DNA of 64,000 nt from Burkholderia sp. HI2500 (GTDB lineage Bacteria; Pseudomonadota; Gammaproteobacteria; Burkholderiales; Burkholderiaceae), in the NCBI RefSeq assembly GCF_002223055.1, contig NZ_NKFL01000007.1, positions 558,001-622,000 on the forward strand. Direction: 5' to 3'. Of this stretch, positions 33,474-43,154 are shown piece after piece. Each line of letters starts with the position of its first letter. Position 1 is the first letter of the stretch. The notes below the pieces were generated by a model. The model saw only the letters and a list, made by a program, of their open reading frames with translations. It had not been told where the DNA came from and did no database searches. A program made the position numbers and the translations under genes.

Positions 33474-34595
33474 ATGAGTTTGGCACGCTCACTCAGCGTC
33501 GGTATCACAATTGGCCTTCACCACGCGGCAGAAAGTCTCTGGGTCAACGGCATCAAGCAGAACGCCTTGTATCTGATGAAGCTCTTTCAACACTCGCCTC
33601 TTGGCCATCAGGTCACCCTCGTCAACACCACGAACGTCCGGATCACGTCGGAACTTCCGTGGGATACCACGCAGTATCCGATACGCTCGTTCGACGATGC
33701 GAAAGACTCGCTCGATGTCCTGATCGAACTCGGGGGGCAAATTGACCAGCAGCAAACCGCGTATCTGCAGGCACGCGGTACAAAAGTCGTGAGCTACTGC
33801 TGCGGTCCTGAATACGTGCACATGATGCAGGCCATGATTTTTGGCAGACGGCATGCGGAAACGGTATTCATCAACCAACGTTACGATCAAGTGTGGATCA
33901 TCCCGCAAGTTGTCGATACCAGCGCGAGCTACTTCAGCGTATTACGACGCCAGCCGGTTCGTGAAGTCCCGTTCGTTTGGGACCCGATGTGCGTCGAAGA
34001 GCGGTCGGCAGCGCTTCCGCATCGCGGGGAGTATCGTCCAACCGGGCAGTCGAAGCGCCTCTCCATCATGGAGCCGAATATCGACGTTACGAAGTTTTGC
34101 CTCTATCCGCTCTTGATTGCGGAACTGGGCTATCGGAAGTTTGGCGAAAAGATATCTTACGTGCACGCGACGAACACGGAGCATCTTGCAAAAAACAGCC
34201 CCGAATTTGTTGGCATCGCGCACCACCTCGACCTGGTGAGAGACTCAAAGATAAGCTTTGTCGGCTATTACAACACCCCTCAATTTCTTTCGGAACATAC
34301 CGACATTGTAATATCCCATCAATCAGGGCTTGCGCTGAATTACTTCTATTTCGATGTGTGCTGGAACGGGTATGCATTGATCCATAACGCATACCTCTGC
34401 CGTGAGCTTGGTTATTTTTATAATGGACAGGATGCGGAGGAGGGTGCACTGCAACTCGGGCAGGCAATCGATTCGCACGATGAGAAATGGGTTGACTACA
34501 AAAATCGACAGCGCGAATTTATCGGCGGATTTCTGTCGACAAATTCGAGACAAATCGAATCATACGACAGGCTCCTGATCGGTCTTTTTGATTAA
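33474..34595 (+). CDS. DUF2827 protein, probable glycosyltransferase-like
   Basis: 373 residues. It opens LSVGITIGLHHAAESLWVNG and then ALYLMKLFQHSP, the conserved start of DUF2827, found in Burkholderia glycan and capsule loci. It has a two-Rossmann layout without membrane segments (VSYCCGPEYVHMMQAMIF, VWIIPQV, VPFVWDP, RLSIMEPNIDVTKFCLYPLL, HTDIVISHQSG). The arrangement resembles GT-B glycosyltransferases. Codon use and G+C are clearly lower than its neighbours, as is usual for surface-polysaccharide genes. It sits next to a truncated glycosyltransferase on the other strand. Confidence 0.78.
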   Translation: MSLARSLSVGITIGLHHAAESLWVNGIKQNALYLMKLFQHSPLGHQVTLVNTTNVRITSELPWDTTQYPIRSFDDAKDSLDVLIELGGQIDQQQTAYLQARGTKVVSYCCGPEYVHMMQAMIFGRRHAETVFINQRYDQVWIIPQVVDTSASYFSVLRRQPVREVPFVWDPMCVEERSAALPHRGEYRPTGQSKRLSIMEPNIDVTKFCLYPLLIAELGYRKFGEKISYVHATNTEHLAKNSPEFVGIAHHLDLVRDSKISFVGYYNTPQFLSEHTDIVISHQSGLALNYFYFDVCWNGYALIHNAYLCRELGYFYNGQDAEEGALQLGQAIDSHDEKWVDYKNRQREFIGGFLSTNSRQIESYDRLLIGLFD

Positions 34596-34815
34596 ATTCA
34601 CGACATTTCACTGGGAAAATCAGTAAGCCGCTGACTGAAGCGGAGTGAAGTTTGATTCGGAATGGGCGTGTCGCTGCCGCCTTGAGGTCGGTATTGACGG
34701 CGAGCCGGTAGCATCAAGTGGAGCGACGTTGGTCTTACACGTTGAGTGCGCTATTCGCTGATCAACGCTTATCTCGAACAGCACGCTCGCTGCCGATGTG
34801 CCTGCTTGATGTCGA

Positions 34816-35040
34816 CTACCATACCGCGCTCTGGCCAGACAATGCCGCCGCCATTTCCGATATCGGGCTGCTCCAGTCACCCAATGTCGCTTGCCGATAC
34901 AGCTGCATGGACCTGTACCACGGCGTATCGCGATGGCTGTTGGACCAACGCTCATCGCATGCAGCCGACAGCAACACCCACACGGGCCGTCCGAATGCTC
35001 CAGCGAGGTGGGCCGGTCCTGTATCCACGGCAATCAACAA
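34816..35040 (-). pseudogene. C-terminal relic of a glycosyltransferase, truncated beside the IS
   Basis: On the minus strand this reads LIAVDTGPAHLAGAFGRPVW, then VLLSAACDERW, HRDTPWYRSMQLYRQ and GDWSSPI. This is the C-terminal end of GT9/heptosyltransferase-like or TPR-linked glycosyltransferases, with the D-T-x-x-A-H-L-x-G-A motif and a stop at 34816. An in-frame stop lies directly upstream at 35044-35046 and the homology ends there, about 60 bp from the IS left end. The N-terminal part is gone. The 5' loss is probably linked to IS activity. Confidence 0.7.
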
Positions 35041-35101
35041 ATATCATTTATTTGACATAATGATGATGATCGCATTTTTTGTTTGTAGCAGCCATATCCT
35101 A

Positions 35102-36700
35102 ATGTCGTGTTCTGGCTATTTACAGATGTCGGGTTTTTGACTGCTGGCATGCTGGACGGCTCGTTGAGCGAGCGCGGAGCCGACCATGCAGCCAGCCGGA
35201 TTGGTGACACTGACGATGCGAGAGCTTGATCGACTCAAGGTAATCCAGGCCGTGGTGGACACGGGCCTGAAGCCCGGACGTGCGGCCGAACGGCTGGGAC
35301 TGAGCGTGCGACAGGTGGAAAGGCTGGTCATCCGATATCGAGAGCATGGACCTAGCGGCGTTGCTTCGGGCCGTCGTGGCCGGCCAGGCAACCGCAAGCT
35401 CGACGAAGGACTAGCGTTACGCGCCTTGACCACTATTCGAGAGCGTTACGCCGATTTCGGGCCGACGTTGGCCTGCGAGAAGCTGTGGGAATGCCATGGC
35501 ATTCGGCTGGCCAAGGAAACGGTCAGGAAGCTGATGACGGACGCTGGCTTGTGGATTCCACGTCGGCAGCGTCCGCCGAAGGTTTATCAGCCGCGAGCGC
35601 GCCGGGCGTGTCTGGGTGAACTGATCCAGATCGATGGTTGCGATCATCGGTGGTTCGAGGAACGGGCGCCGGCCTGCACGCTGCTGGTGTACGTGGACGA
35701 CGCGACGAGCCGGCTGATGATGCTGCACTTCACGCAGACCGAGTCGACGTTCAGCTACTTCGAGGCCACGCGAGCGTATCTGGAGCGCTACGGCAAGCCG
35801 GTGGCGTTCTACAGCGACAAGTACAGCGTGTTCCGCAATACGAGCGCCAGCAAGACAGGCCAAAGCGTGACGCACTTCGGTCGGGCGATGTACGAGCTGA
35901 ACATTGACACGTTCTGCGCGAACAGCAGCTCGGCCAAGGGACGTGTCGAGCGAGCGCACTTGACGCTGCAGGATCGGTTCGTCAAGGAGTTGAGACTGCG
36001 CGGCATCAGCACGGTGGCCGACGCGAACGCTTACGCGCCCTCCTTCATGGCCATGTATAACGAGCGCTTCGCGAAGCCACCGAAGAGCGGCTTTGATGCG
36101 CATCGACCGCTGCGGTCCGACGAGGATCTGGATCTGCTGCTGACCTGGCGCGAGACACGCCGGGTCACGAAGGCGCTGACGGTGCAGTACGACCGGGTGC
36201 TCTATCTGCTGGACGATACGCCGGGGAATCGGGCGTGGATACATCGTGACATCGAGGTGTGGGAGTACCCGGACGGACGCATCGAGCTTCGGGCGGCTGG
36301 CCAGCTACTGTCGGCACAATCCTACGATCGGCTGGCCGAGGTGGATCAAGGCGCGATCGTGGATCACAAGCGCCTGAGCCATGCGTTGCAGGTGGCACAA
36401 GCGTTTCAGGCGCAGCGCGACAGCCGGCGGATCGGCACTGCGCCGTCGCGAACGCATCGGGGGCTGCCGGTGCGGGCAAATGAAGCGCAACCCGGCACGA
36501 AGAAACCTCGCCGGTTCACGGTGACTGACATGGAAGCCGCGATTCTGGAAGTTGCGTCAAAAGCAGAAACTGAGCGGCGGTCTGCCAAGGCCCGCGGGTG
36601 AGCGTAAGCGCCCTGCTGCTTCAGGCTCGGCGCTTCAACGCTGAAGGACGGAAAGGCCGATGAAACATGCGACATCTGTATTTAGCTGGCACTACGACAT
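35102..36700 (+). mobile_element. ISNCY-like (IS1202-type) insertion sequence, about 1.6 kb
   Basis: Terminal inverted repeats are visible: the left end 35102-35131 starts ATGTCGTGTTCTGGC and ends TACAGATGTCG. The right end 36670-36700, read on the opposite strand, starts ATGTCGTAGTGCCAGC and also ends TACAGATGTCG. They match at about 25 of 30 positions with one gap. A single transposase gene lies between. The element looks intact. No clear target duplication was found at the flanks (CATATCCTA versus CTGAATCCG). It sits inside a low-GC patch. Confidence 0.8.
35186..36601 (+). CDS. ISNCY-family transposase
   Basis: 471 residues. An N-terminal helix-turn-helix (ELDRLKVIQAVVDTGLKPGR, RLGLSVRQVERLVIRYRE) is followed by an integrase-like DDE core: Asp in ELIQIDGCDHRWFEER, Asp in VAFYSDKYSVF and Glu in KGRVERAHLTLQDRFVKEL. 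The C-terminal SH3-like portion (DIEVWEYPDGRIELRAAGQ) is present too. Length and composition fit active members of the family. The start at 35186 follows GAGCGCGGAG. No frameshift or stop is seen. Confidence 0.88.
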   Translation: MQPAGLVTLTMRELDRLKVIQAVVDTGLKPGRAAERLGLSVRQVERLVIRYREHGPSGVASGRRGRPGNRKLDEGLALRALTTIRERYADFGPTLACEKLWECHGIRLAKETVRKLMTDAGLWIPRRQRPPKVYQPRARRACLGELIQIDGCDHRWFEERAPACTLLVYVDDATSRLMMLHFTQTESTFSYFEATRAYLERYGKPVAFYSDKYSVFRNTSASKTGQSVTHFGRAMYELNIDTFCANSSSAKGRVERAHLTLQDRFVKELRLRGISTVADANAYAPSFMAMYNERFAKPPKSGFDAHRPLRSDEDLDLLLTWRETRRVTKALTVQYDRVLYLLDDTPGNRAWIHRDIEVWEYPDGRIELRAAGQLLSAQSYDRLAEVDQGAIVDHKRLSHALQVAQAFQAQRDSRRIGTAPSRTHRGLPVRANEAQPGTKKPRRFTVTDMEAAILEVASKAETERRSAKARG

Positions 36701-36764
36701 CTGAATCCGGGTATGACATTAATTGTAGTAGCTAAGTTCAAATGTCCGTTCGGGACGTGCGGCC

Positions 36765-36868
36765 GTACGGCCGTACGGCTGAACCTGAACGTGCGCCAGG
36801 TGGAACGGCTGGTCATCAGGTATCGAGAGCACGGACCTGGCGGCTTTGCTCCAGGCCCGACGGCGCCG
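36765..36868 (+). pseudogene. Fragment of a second, related transposase gene
   Basis: Encodes LNLNVRQVERLVIRYREHGP then GGFAPG, closely matching RLGLSVRQVERLVIRYREHG in the intact transposase (DNA 35279-35383). The rest of the gene is absent, and GGCCGTAC is duplicated in tandem at the left edge. It shows an older related IS copy was present and was mostly deleted before or during the later insertion. Confidence 0.7.
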
Positions 36869-36893
36869 TACACGCATGCCGCACGCGGTCGCC

Positions 36894-37463
36894 CTAATGC
36901 GCGGTGCGCCGCAACATCGTCGTGTCGTAACCGAGCGCCCGCACCCGTTCGACGAGCGCCGCGACCTGTTCAGCGGAAGGCTTCGCATCGCGCGTCAGGA
37001 TCCACAGGAACCGCCCCGACGGTTCACCGACGATCGACCACGCGTAGTCGTCGGCGCGATCGAGCACCCAGTAATCGCCGAAGAAGAACGGCCCGAAGAA
37101 CGACACTTTCAGCTTTGCGCCGCCGCTGTCCGCCACGATCCTTGCGCGGCCGTCGGCGCTTCGCGCGCGGCCGTCCGGCCCGCCTTCGCGGCAGGTATTG
37201 CGCACGCCGACGAGACCGTCTTCCCGCTTCGCATAGTCGGCCGTCACGCCGTCGCATCCGCGCTCGAACCGGTTTTCATACCGCGCGAACTCGTACCATC
37301 TGCCGACGTAGCGATCGAGATCGACGGATTTCGCGGGTTGCGGAACGTGTGCATTCCCGCTGGGCCCGCCGGCGAGGCCTGCACATCCCGCCAGCACCAG
37401 GGCGGCGCCCGCCACGATCGCTCCCGCCGCCCACAGCGGTCGGCCAACGATACTTCGCTTCAT
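36894..37463 (-). CDS. Lipocalin-family lipoprotein (Blc-like)
   Basis: 189 residues. A lipoprotein signal with lipobox LAGC (Cys near residue 27) precedes a bacterial lipocalin: the GxW motif in DRYVGRWYEFARYENRFERG, then VSFFGPFFFGDYWVLDRADD, YAWSIVGEPSGRFLWILTR and a C-terminal ALGYD. Blc-type proteins bind lipids or fatty acids at the outer membrane and respond to envelope stress. It is transcribed divergently from the ECF sigma factor gene at 37714, so it may be a target of that sigma factor. A second lipocalin is encoded at 41137. Confidence 0.87.
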   Translation of the reverse strand: MKRSIVGRPLWAAGAIVAGAALVLAGCAGLAGGPSGNAHVPQPAKSVDLDRYVGRWYEFARYENRFERGCDGVTADYAKREDGLVGVRNTCREGGPDGRARSADGRARIVADSGGAKLKVSFFGPFFFGDYWVLDRADDYAWSIVGEPSGRFLWILTRDAKPSAEQVAALVERVRALGYDTTMLRRTAH

Positions 37464-37713
37464 TGCATGACTCTCCGGACACGAAACCCGGTCATTGTGC
37501 ACGCAACCGACGGTAGTCGGCCGCATTCGCCGCACGTTGCGGCTGCCTGAATCCGCGCGGACGCGTCGCTCGTATCTGGTTGAAGAGATCACAGCGGGCG
37601 TTGCGCTGCACAACGTGCAGCGGACGTGCCACCGATCGTTCGATCACATGCATCCGGGAGTGCTATATTTCGCTCGACATTCACATCATGGCGATCCGCG
37701 CCATCCACTTCGC

Positions 37714-38325
37714 ATGAGCGACACGCCAAGCGGTGCCAGCGGCTTCGATCAGTCAGCCCCTTCGCACGATGCCGATGCGGATGCCGCGCGCCGCGAACAT
37801 CTGAATCGGGTGATGCTTCAGGCAGCAGCCGGCGATCAGGCGGCTTTCGCGGAGTTGTATCAGCTGACCGCGTCGCGGGTGTTCGGGACGATCGTGCGCA
37901 TGCTTCACGATCACGGCGAAGCCGAGGATATCCTCCAGGAGGTCTACACGACCGCATGGCGCCGCATCGACACGTTCGACCCGACGCGCGGCGGCGCGAT
38001 GACGTGGCTGATCACGCTGGCACGCAACAAGACGATCGACCGCTTGCGGCAGCATCGCGACGCGCAACTCGACGACGAACAGGCGCTTGAGCTTCCCGCC
38101 GATGATCCAACGCCCGCCGCGCTGGCGGAGGCCTCGCAGGAGCGCCAGCGCCTCGAGCGCTGCCTCGCGCAACTCGATCCGCAGCAGGGCCGCGCGGTGC
38201 GCGAGGCCTTCTTCAGCGGCGCGACCTACAGTGAGCTGGCAGCGCGACTGCGTGTGCCGCTCGGAACCATGAAGAGCTGGATCCGGCGCAGCCTGATGCA
38301 GCTGAAGGTGTGTCTGGAGCAATGA
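37714..38325 (+). CDS. ECF RNA polymerase sigma factor (SigK-type)
   Basis: 203 residues. Region 2 reads FAELYQLTASRVFGTIVRML then HGEAEDILQEVYTTAWRR and MTWLITLARNKTIDRLRQ. Region 4 reads GRAVREAFFSGATYSELAAR, then VPLGTMKSWIRRSLMQLK. It overlaps the RskA-like anti-sigma gene (ATGA), so the two are co-translated, and the anti-sigma factor should hold it inactive. The related sigma factor at 48401 has no anti-sigma partner next to it. It begins the large stress cluster that runs to 45219. The start at 37714 is preferred, but an ATG at 37648 is in frame. Confidence 0.88.
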   Translation: MSDTPSGASGFDQSAPSHDADADAARREHLNRVMLQAAAGDQAAFAELYQLTASRVFGTIVRMLHDHGEAEDILQEVYTTAWRRIDTFDPTRGGAMTWLITLARNKTIDRLRQHRDAQLDDEQALELPADDPTPAALAEASQERQRLERCLAQLDPQQGRAVREAFFSGATYSELAARLRVPLGTMKSWIRRSLMQLKVCLEQ

Positions 38326-39056
38326 ATACGCCGGCCGATCACGATCCCGAATTGCGCTGCGCCGAATACGCGCTCGGCGTGCTCGACGCAGACGCGCGCC
38401 GCGAGCTGGAGCAGGCCGCCGCGCGCGACCCGGCGTTGCAAGCCACGCTCGAGCGCTGGCAGCGCCACCTCGCCCCGCTCGCGGACGACGTCATGCCCGT
38501 CGACCCGCCCGCGCGAACCTGGACGAGGATCCAGCACCAACTGGGCTTCATCCCGCCGTCGCGCCCGCGCAGCGCCGCGCCATCCGACGGATGGTGGAAC
38601 AACCTGAAACTGTGGCGCTGGGTCGGCATGGGCGCGAGCGTGGCGGCGCTCGGGCTGCTCACGGTCAACGTGATCCGGGTGGGCGAAGCGCCGCCGCGCC
38701 CCGCTGCCGAAGACAGCCACTACATGGCGGCCACGCTGGCACAAGCGGATGGCGTCGCACGGTGGACCGCCACGGTCGACTTGCGGCGTGCCCGGATGGT
38801 CGTGGTGCCCGCGAACACGCCGCCGGTCGCCGCGGACCGCTCGACGGAGCTCTGGCTGATTCCGCCGAATGCGAAGCCGATCTCGCTCGGCGTATTCGCG
38901 TCGAACGCACCAGCGTCGATGACGCTGCCGCAAGCGATCGTCGCGCGACTCGATGCACGCGCGGTGCTCGCCGTATCGCTCGAGCCTCACGGCGGCTCGC
39001 CGAGCGGCCAACCCACCGGGCCGGTGCTCGCCACCGGCGCGATGCACACCACTTGA
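38322..39056 (+). CDS. RskA-like membrane anti-sigma factor
   Basis: 244 residues. The N-terminal cytoplasmic anti-sigma domain starts DHDPELRCAEYALGVLDADA and includes LQATLERWQRHLAPLADD. One membrane helix lies near residues 103-121 (WVGMGASVAALGLLTVNVI). The periplasmic RskA domain has LDLRRARMVVV-like and LWLIPPNAKPISLGVF segments. Signal-dependent release or proteolysis frees the sigma factor. It overlaps the sigma gene by 4 bp. Confidence 0.85.
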   Translation: MNTPADHDPELRCAEYALGVLDADARRELEQAAARDPALQATLERWQRHLAPLADDVMPVDPPARTWTRIQHQLGFIPPSRPRSAAPSDGWWNNLKLWRWVGMGASVAALGLLTVNVIRVGEAPPRPAAEDSHYMAATLAQADGVARWTATVDLRRARMVVVPANTPPVAADRSTELWLIPPNAKPISLGVFASNAPASMTLPQAIVARLDARAVLAVSLEPHGGSPSGQPTGPVLATGAMHTT

Positions 39057-39209
39057 CGCGCGCAACGCGCGCTCGCCCTGTAAACGTAAAGCGCGGCGGC
39101 GTGCCGCCCGCTGCCGTCTCTCTCGACGACATCACGCATCTCGTCGCATTCGTCTGCATCCGATCGGTCGCCGGCTCCGTATAAAGGGTATCGCGCCCTC
39201 GGAGCCCGT

Positions 39210-40043
39210 ATGCCCGCCGTCGTCGTTGCCCTCCTCGCCTTCGTCGGACTGATCCTGTCCTTCACGGCGGTGTGGATTATCCAATTGCAATCCCGGAACG
39301 CCGGGATGATCGATCCGGTCTGGGCCGCGACGCTGGGCGGCGTAGCCGTGTTCGTCGCCGTGCTGGCGACCGGCCCGGAATTGAATCGTGCGCTCGTCGC
39401 CGCCGGCGGCGGCATCTGGGGGCTGCGACTCGCGCGGCACCTGTGGCGGCGCAATCGCGGGCAGCCGGAGGACCCGCGCTATCGACAGTTCCGCCTGCAG
39501 TGGGGCGACGCCGCGCCGCGCAACATGTTCTGGCTGTTCCAGTTGCAAGCGCTGATCTCGATGCTGCTGTCGATCGCGTTCTTCATCCCCGCCTACAGCG
39601 CGGCAGCCCCGTCCCGGTTCGCGATTGCCGCGGCAGTCGCGATCTGGATTGCCGCCGTCGCCGGAGAGACGGCCTCCGACCGGCAACTCAAGCGGTTTCT
39701 CGCGGATCCCGACCACGGCGGCCAGGTCTGTCGCGCCGGCTGGTGGCGCTATTCGCGGCACCCCAACTATTTTTTCGAGTGCGTGCACTGGCTCGCCTAC
39801 ACGGCCCTGGCGATCGGCATGCCGTGGGGCTGGCTGACGCTGTTGCCGCCCGTCCTGATGGCATGGCTGCTGCTCAAGGTTTCCGGCTTGCCGCTGCTCG
39901 AAGCGCGTCTGGTGCAAAGCCGGCCGGGCTACCGCGAGTACATGCGCACGACCAGCGCCATCGTTCCGTGGCCTCCGAGGCCGGCGCCCGGCCCTTCCCC
40001 CACTCGATCCGATCACCCTGACGACCGGAGCACGCGATCATGA
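39210..40043 (+). CDS. DUF1295 membrane protein (steroid-reductase/isoprenylcysteine methyltransferase-like)
   Basis: 277 residues, about six to seven membrane segments. The C-terminal signature ([20 protein letters not shown] near residue 185, then [20 protein letters not shown]) is the DUF1295/steroid 5-alpha-reductase pattern, with NADPH or AdoMet as a likely cofactor. A GGAG motif six bases upstream supports the ATG at 39210. It overlaps the methyltransferase gene by 4 bp, so it probably acts on the same lipid substrate. Confidence 0.83.
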   Translation: MPAVVVALLAFVGLILSFTAVWIIQLQSRNAGMIDPVWAATLGGVAVFVAVLATGPELNRALVAAGGGIWGLRLARHLWRRNRGQPEDPRYRQFRLQWGDAAPRNMFWLFQLQALISMLLSIAFFIPAYSAAAPSRFAIAAAVAIWIAAVAGETASDRQLKRFLADPDHGGQVCRAGWWRYSRHPNYFFECVHWLAYTALAIGMPWGWLTLLPPVLMAWLLLKVSGLPLLEARLVQSRPGYREYMRTTSAIVPWPPRPAPGPSPTRSDHPDDRSTRS

Positions 40044-41140
40044 CCGCTACCACCTCGCCACCGTCGCCGGCATCGGTGGCGGCACCCAACGACACCTGGC
40101 TGATTCGCTGCTGCGAGCGCGGCTGGCTGCCGGACCGGCTGATCCGGGCCGGCATGCGCTCGCTCATGCGGCAACGCCTGCGCGCCGAACACGCGTATGA
40201 CGGCGAACAGCGCGCGGCGGCCCACGACACGCTGGTGCGTGAACTGGGCGCAAGCCCGATCGCAATCGAGACGCTCGCGGCGAACACGCAGCATTACGAA
40301 GTGCCCGGCAGCTTCTTCGAGGCCCATCTCGGCCCGCGGCTCAAATACTCGTGCGGCTATTACCCGCGTGGCGACGAAACGCTGTCGCAGGCGGAGGACG
40401 CCATGCTTGCGTTGTACGCGCAGCGCGCCAGGCTGGCGGACGGCCAGCGCATGCTCGACCTCGGATGCGGCTGGGGTTCGCTGTCGCTATGGCTCGCCGA
40501 GCGGTATCCGGCGGCGCAGATCGTCGGCCTGTCGAATTCACACGGTCAACGCCACTTCATCGAGCAATGCGCGGCGCAGCGCGGGCTGACGAATCTGCGA
40601 ATCGTGACCGGCAACGTGGTGGAGTTCGACTTCGATCCCGCGGATGCCGGTTTCGACCGCGTACTCTCGATCGAGATGTTCGAGCACATGAAGAACTACG
40701 GGCAACTGCTCGCCAAAATCGCGCGCTGGATGCACGACGACGGCAAGCTCTTCGTGCACATCTTCGCGCACAAGCTGCTCGCCTATCACTTCGCGGTGCG
40801 CGACGACACCGACTGGATGTCGCGCCATTTCTTCACGGGCGGGACGATGCCGTCGGCCGACCTGCTGCTGCGGTTCCAGGACGACGTGCGCATCGCCCGC
40901 CAATGGTGGCTCGACGGGACGCACTACGCCCGCACGGCCAATCAGTGGCTCGCGTCACTCGACGCGGCGCGCCACCGGATCATGCCGATTTTCGAGACGG
41001 TCTACGGCGCCGACGCCCGCCTGTGGTTCCAGCGCTGGCGGATGTTCTACATGGCGGTCGCCGAGCTGTTCGGCTATGCCGACGGGCAGGAATGGGGCGT
41101 CGCCCACTATCTGTTCGACAAGCGCCCGGGTCTCGCGTGA
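40040..41140 (+). CDS. Cyclopropane-synthase-family SAM methyltransferase (coclaurine-methyltransferase-like branch)
   Basis: 366 residues. The AdoMet site reads [20 protein letters not shown] near residue 134 (20 residues), followed by [18 protein letters not shown] and [17 protein letters not shown]. The N-terminal half (SYGYYP-like [20 protein letters not shown]) matches the branch of the family close to plant coclaurine N-methyltransferases. Such proteins occur in SigE/ChrR- and LitR-type clusters and are thought to modify fatty acids. It overlaps both neighbours by 4 bp. Confidence 0.84.
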   Translation: MTATTSPPSPASVAAPNDTWLIRCCERGWLPDRLIRAGMRSLMRQRLRAEHAYDGEQRAAAHDTLVRELGASPIAIETLAANTQHYEVPGSFFEAHLGPRLKYSCGYYPRGDETLSQAEDAMLALYAQRARLADGQRMLDLGCGWGSLSLWLAERYPAAQIVGLSNSHGQRHFIEQCAAQRGLTNLRIVTGNVVEFDFDPADAGFDRVLSIEMFEHMKNYGQLLAKIARWMHDDGKLFVHIFAHKLLAYHFAVRDDTDWMSRHFFTGGTMPSADLLLRFQDDVRIARQWWLDGTHYARTANQWLASLDAARHRIMPIFETVYGADARLWFQRWRMFYMAVAELFGYADGQEWGVAHYLFDKRPGLA

Positions 41141-41757
41141 GGGCCGCGATCCCGTGCCGGGTTCTCCGCCGCGTCGCCGCCACGGTCGTGACGGCGCTCG
41201 CGATCGGGGCCGCCGGGTGCTCGGGCAGCCCGCCGAACCCGAATCCGCGCGCCGCCGTTCCGCTGTCGACCGTACCCGTCGACTTGCCGCGCTACATGGG
41301 CCGCTGGTACGTGATCGCGAACATCCCGTATTTCGCGGAACGCGGCTTCGTCGGCAGCCGCGCCGAGTGGCGCCTGCGCGACGACGGCCGGATCGACGAC
41401 GCATTCGTCGGCCGCGACGGCGGCTTCGACCAGCCCGAGAAGCACTATCGGTTCGTCGACGCCGTCAAGCCCGGCAGCGGCGGTGGCGAATGGCGCGTGC
41501 GGCTGTTCTGGCCCGTGTATGTCACGCAACTGACGCTCTACGTCGACCCCGACTACCGGTACACGATCCTCGGCTACCCGGGCAAGACGCTCGGCTGGAT
41601 CTTCTCGCGCGCGCCGACGATGGACGAGGCCACCTATCGCTCGCTGCTCGCCCGGCTCGATGCGATGGGTTACGACACATCGCGCTTCAGGCGGGTGCCG
41701 CAAACACCGGACCAGCTCGGCAAGCCGGGCTTCGCGTCGCCCGGCGATCGCGAATGA
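41137..41757 (+). CDS. Second lipocalin-family lipoprotein
   Basis: 206 residues from a GTG that overlaps the previous stop (GTGA). A lipobox Cys lies near residue 28 ([10 protein letters not shown]). The lipocalin signature is [20 protein letters not shown] near residue 47, with [20 protein letters not shown] and [16 protein letters not shown] in the C-terminal half and [17 protein letters not shown] at the end. It is translated in coupling with the methyltransferase gene and probably binds or transports the modified lipid. It is only distantly similar to the 36894 lipocalin. Confidence 0.85.
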   Translation: MRAAIPCRVLRRVAATVVTALAIGAAGCSGSPPNPNPRAAVPLSTVPVDLPRYMGRWYVIANIPYFAERGFVGSRAEWRLRDDGRIDDAFVGRDGGFDQPEKHYRFVDAVKPGSGGGEWRVRLFWPVYVTQLTLYVDPDYRYTILGYPGKTLGWIFSRAPTMDEATYRSLLARLDAMGYDTSRFRRVPQTPDQLGKPGFASPGDRE

Positions 41758-41849
41758 ACACCGCACCTGCATCCGCCGCGCGCGGTGCGTCGTATATGAG
41801 CACAGGTGATTCCAGAACCTGCTCTTGTGACTGACGGAGACCCTTCGCG

Positions 41850-43154
41850 ATGCACCCGGAACTTTCAATGTCGCGGCCCGGCCGGCGGATCGCCGTCGTC
41901 GGCGCCGGCATCGCGGGCCTGGCCAGCGCGTACTTGCTGGCCCGCCGTCACCGCGTGACGCTGTTCGAGGCCGCCGACTATCTCGGCGGTCACACGCACA
42001 CGGTCGACGTCGATCTCGACGGCGCACGCCACCCCGTCGATACGGGCTTCCTCGTGTTCAACGACCGGACCTATCCGAACCTGGTCGCGCTGTTCGACGA
42101 ACTGGGCGTGGCCGCCCATTCGACCGACATGTCGTTTTCGGTTTCGGTCGACGGCGGCCGGCTCGAATGGGCCGGCAGCAACCTGAACACGGTGTTCGCG
42201 CAACGCCGCAACCTGTTCTCGCCGACCTTTCTCGGGATGTTGCGCGACATCCTGCGCTTCAACGCGTCCGCGCACGATCACCTCGAATCGGCGAGCCGGC
42301 AGCGTCTTTCGGTCGGGGAACTGCTCACGGCCGGCGGTTACGGCGCCTCGTTCCAGCATCACTACCTGCTGCCGATGGCGGCCGCGATCTGGTCGAGCGC
42401 GGCCAACGACATCCTGCGGTTTCCGGCGGCGACGTTCCTGCGCTTCTGCCTGAATCACGCGTTGTTGCAGGTCAACAGCCGGCCGACCTGGCGCACCGTC
42501 GCGGGCGGCGCGCGGCAGTACGTCGAGCGCATCGCCGCGACGCTCGACGACGTGCGCGTGAATACGCCGGTGCGCGCGATACGGCGCGACGACGCGGGCG
42601 TGACGGTGGCGACCGATTCAGCCGGTCACGAGCGTTTCGACGCGGTCGTGCTCGCGTGCCATGCGCCGACCAGCCTGCGGCTGCTCGCGGATGCGAGCAA
42701 GGCCGAGCGCGACGTGCTCGGCGCCGTGCGCTACCAGCACAACGTCGCGGTGCTTCATACCGATACGGCGTTGCTGCCGCGCCGGCGGCGCGTGTGGTCG
42801 GCGTGGAACTACCTGGGCGGTCGGCCGAGGCGCAAGGGCGGCGAATCGCCCGTGTGCGTGAGCTACCTGCTCAACCAGTTGCAGCCGCTGCCGTTCCGCT
42901 CGCCGGTCGTCGTCACGTTGAATCCGGTCGACGAGCCCGCGCCCGGCACCCAGCTCGGCCGCTACGATTACGCGCATCCGCTGCTCGATCTCGCGGCCGT
43001 GGATGCGCAGCATCGCCTGCCGATGCTGCAAGGGCGGCGCAATACGTGGTACGCGGGAGCGTGGACAGGCTATGGGTTCCATGAGGATGGACTGAAATCG
43101 GCGTTGCGCGTCGCCCGCAGCTTCGGCGTCGCGCCGGCCTGGGCTCGCCCATGA
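41850..43154 (+). CDS. FAD-dependent amine-oxidase-like oxidoreductase (COG2907 type)
   Basis: 434 residues. The N-terminal FAD motif is IAVVGAGIAGLASAYLLARR (residues ~14-33), with FEAADYLGGHTHTVD and DTGFLVFNDRTYPNLVALF next. The C-terminal FAD-contact is NTWYAGAWTGYGFHEDGLKS. This subfamily is a standard member of clusters with DUF1365 and CFA synthase and is believed to act on fatty acyl chains. The start at 41850 follows GACGGAGACCCT. It overlaps the DUF1365 gene by 4 bp. A 26-codon frame (41754-41834) sits in the gap before it. Confidence 0.88.
   Translation: MHPELSMSRPGRRIAVVGAGIAGLASAYLLARRHRVTLFEAADYLGGHTHTVDVDLDGARHPVDTGFLVFNDRTYPNLVALFDELGVAAHSTDMSFSVSVDGGRLEWAGSNLNTVFAQRRNLFSPTFLGMLRDILRFNASAHDHLESASRQRLSVGELLTAGGYGASFQHHYLLPMAAAIWSSAANDILRFPAATFLRFCLNHALLQVNSRPTWRTVAGGARQYVERIAATLDDVRVNTPVRAIRRDDAGVTVATDSAGHERFDAVVLACHAPTSLRLLADASKAERDVLGAVRYQHNVAVLHTDTALLPRRRRVWSAWNYLGGRPRRKGGESPVCVSYLLNQLQPLPFRSPVVVTLNPVDEPAPGTQLGRYDYAHPLLDLAAVDAQHRLPMLQGRRNTWYAGAWTGYGFHEDGLKSALRVARSFGVAPAWARP

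Noticed and set aside
41754..41834. A 26-codon frame overlapping the second lipocalin stop
   Set aside because: Perfect ATGA coupling, but the peptide is short and unlike any family. It is probably a spacer before the FAD-protein gene.
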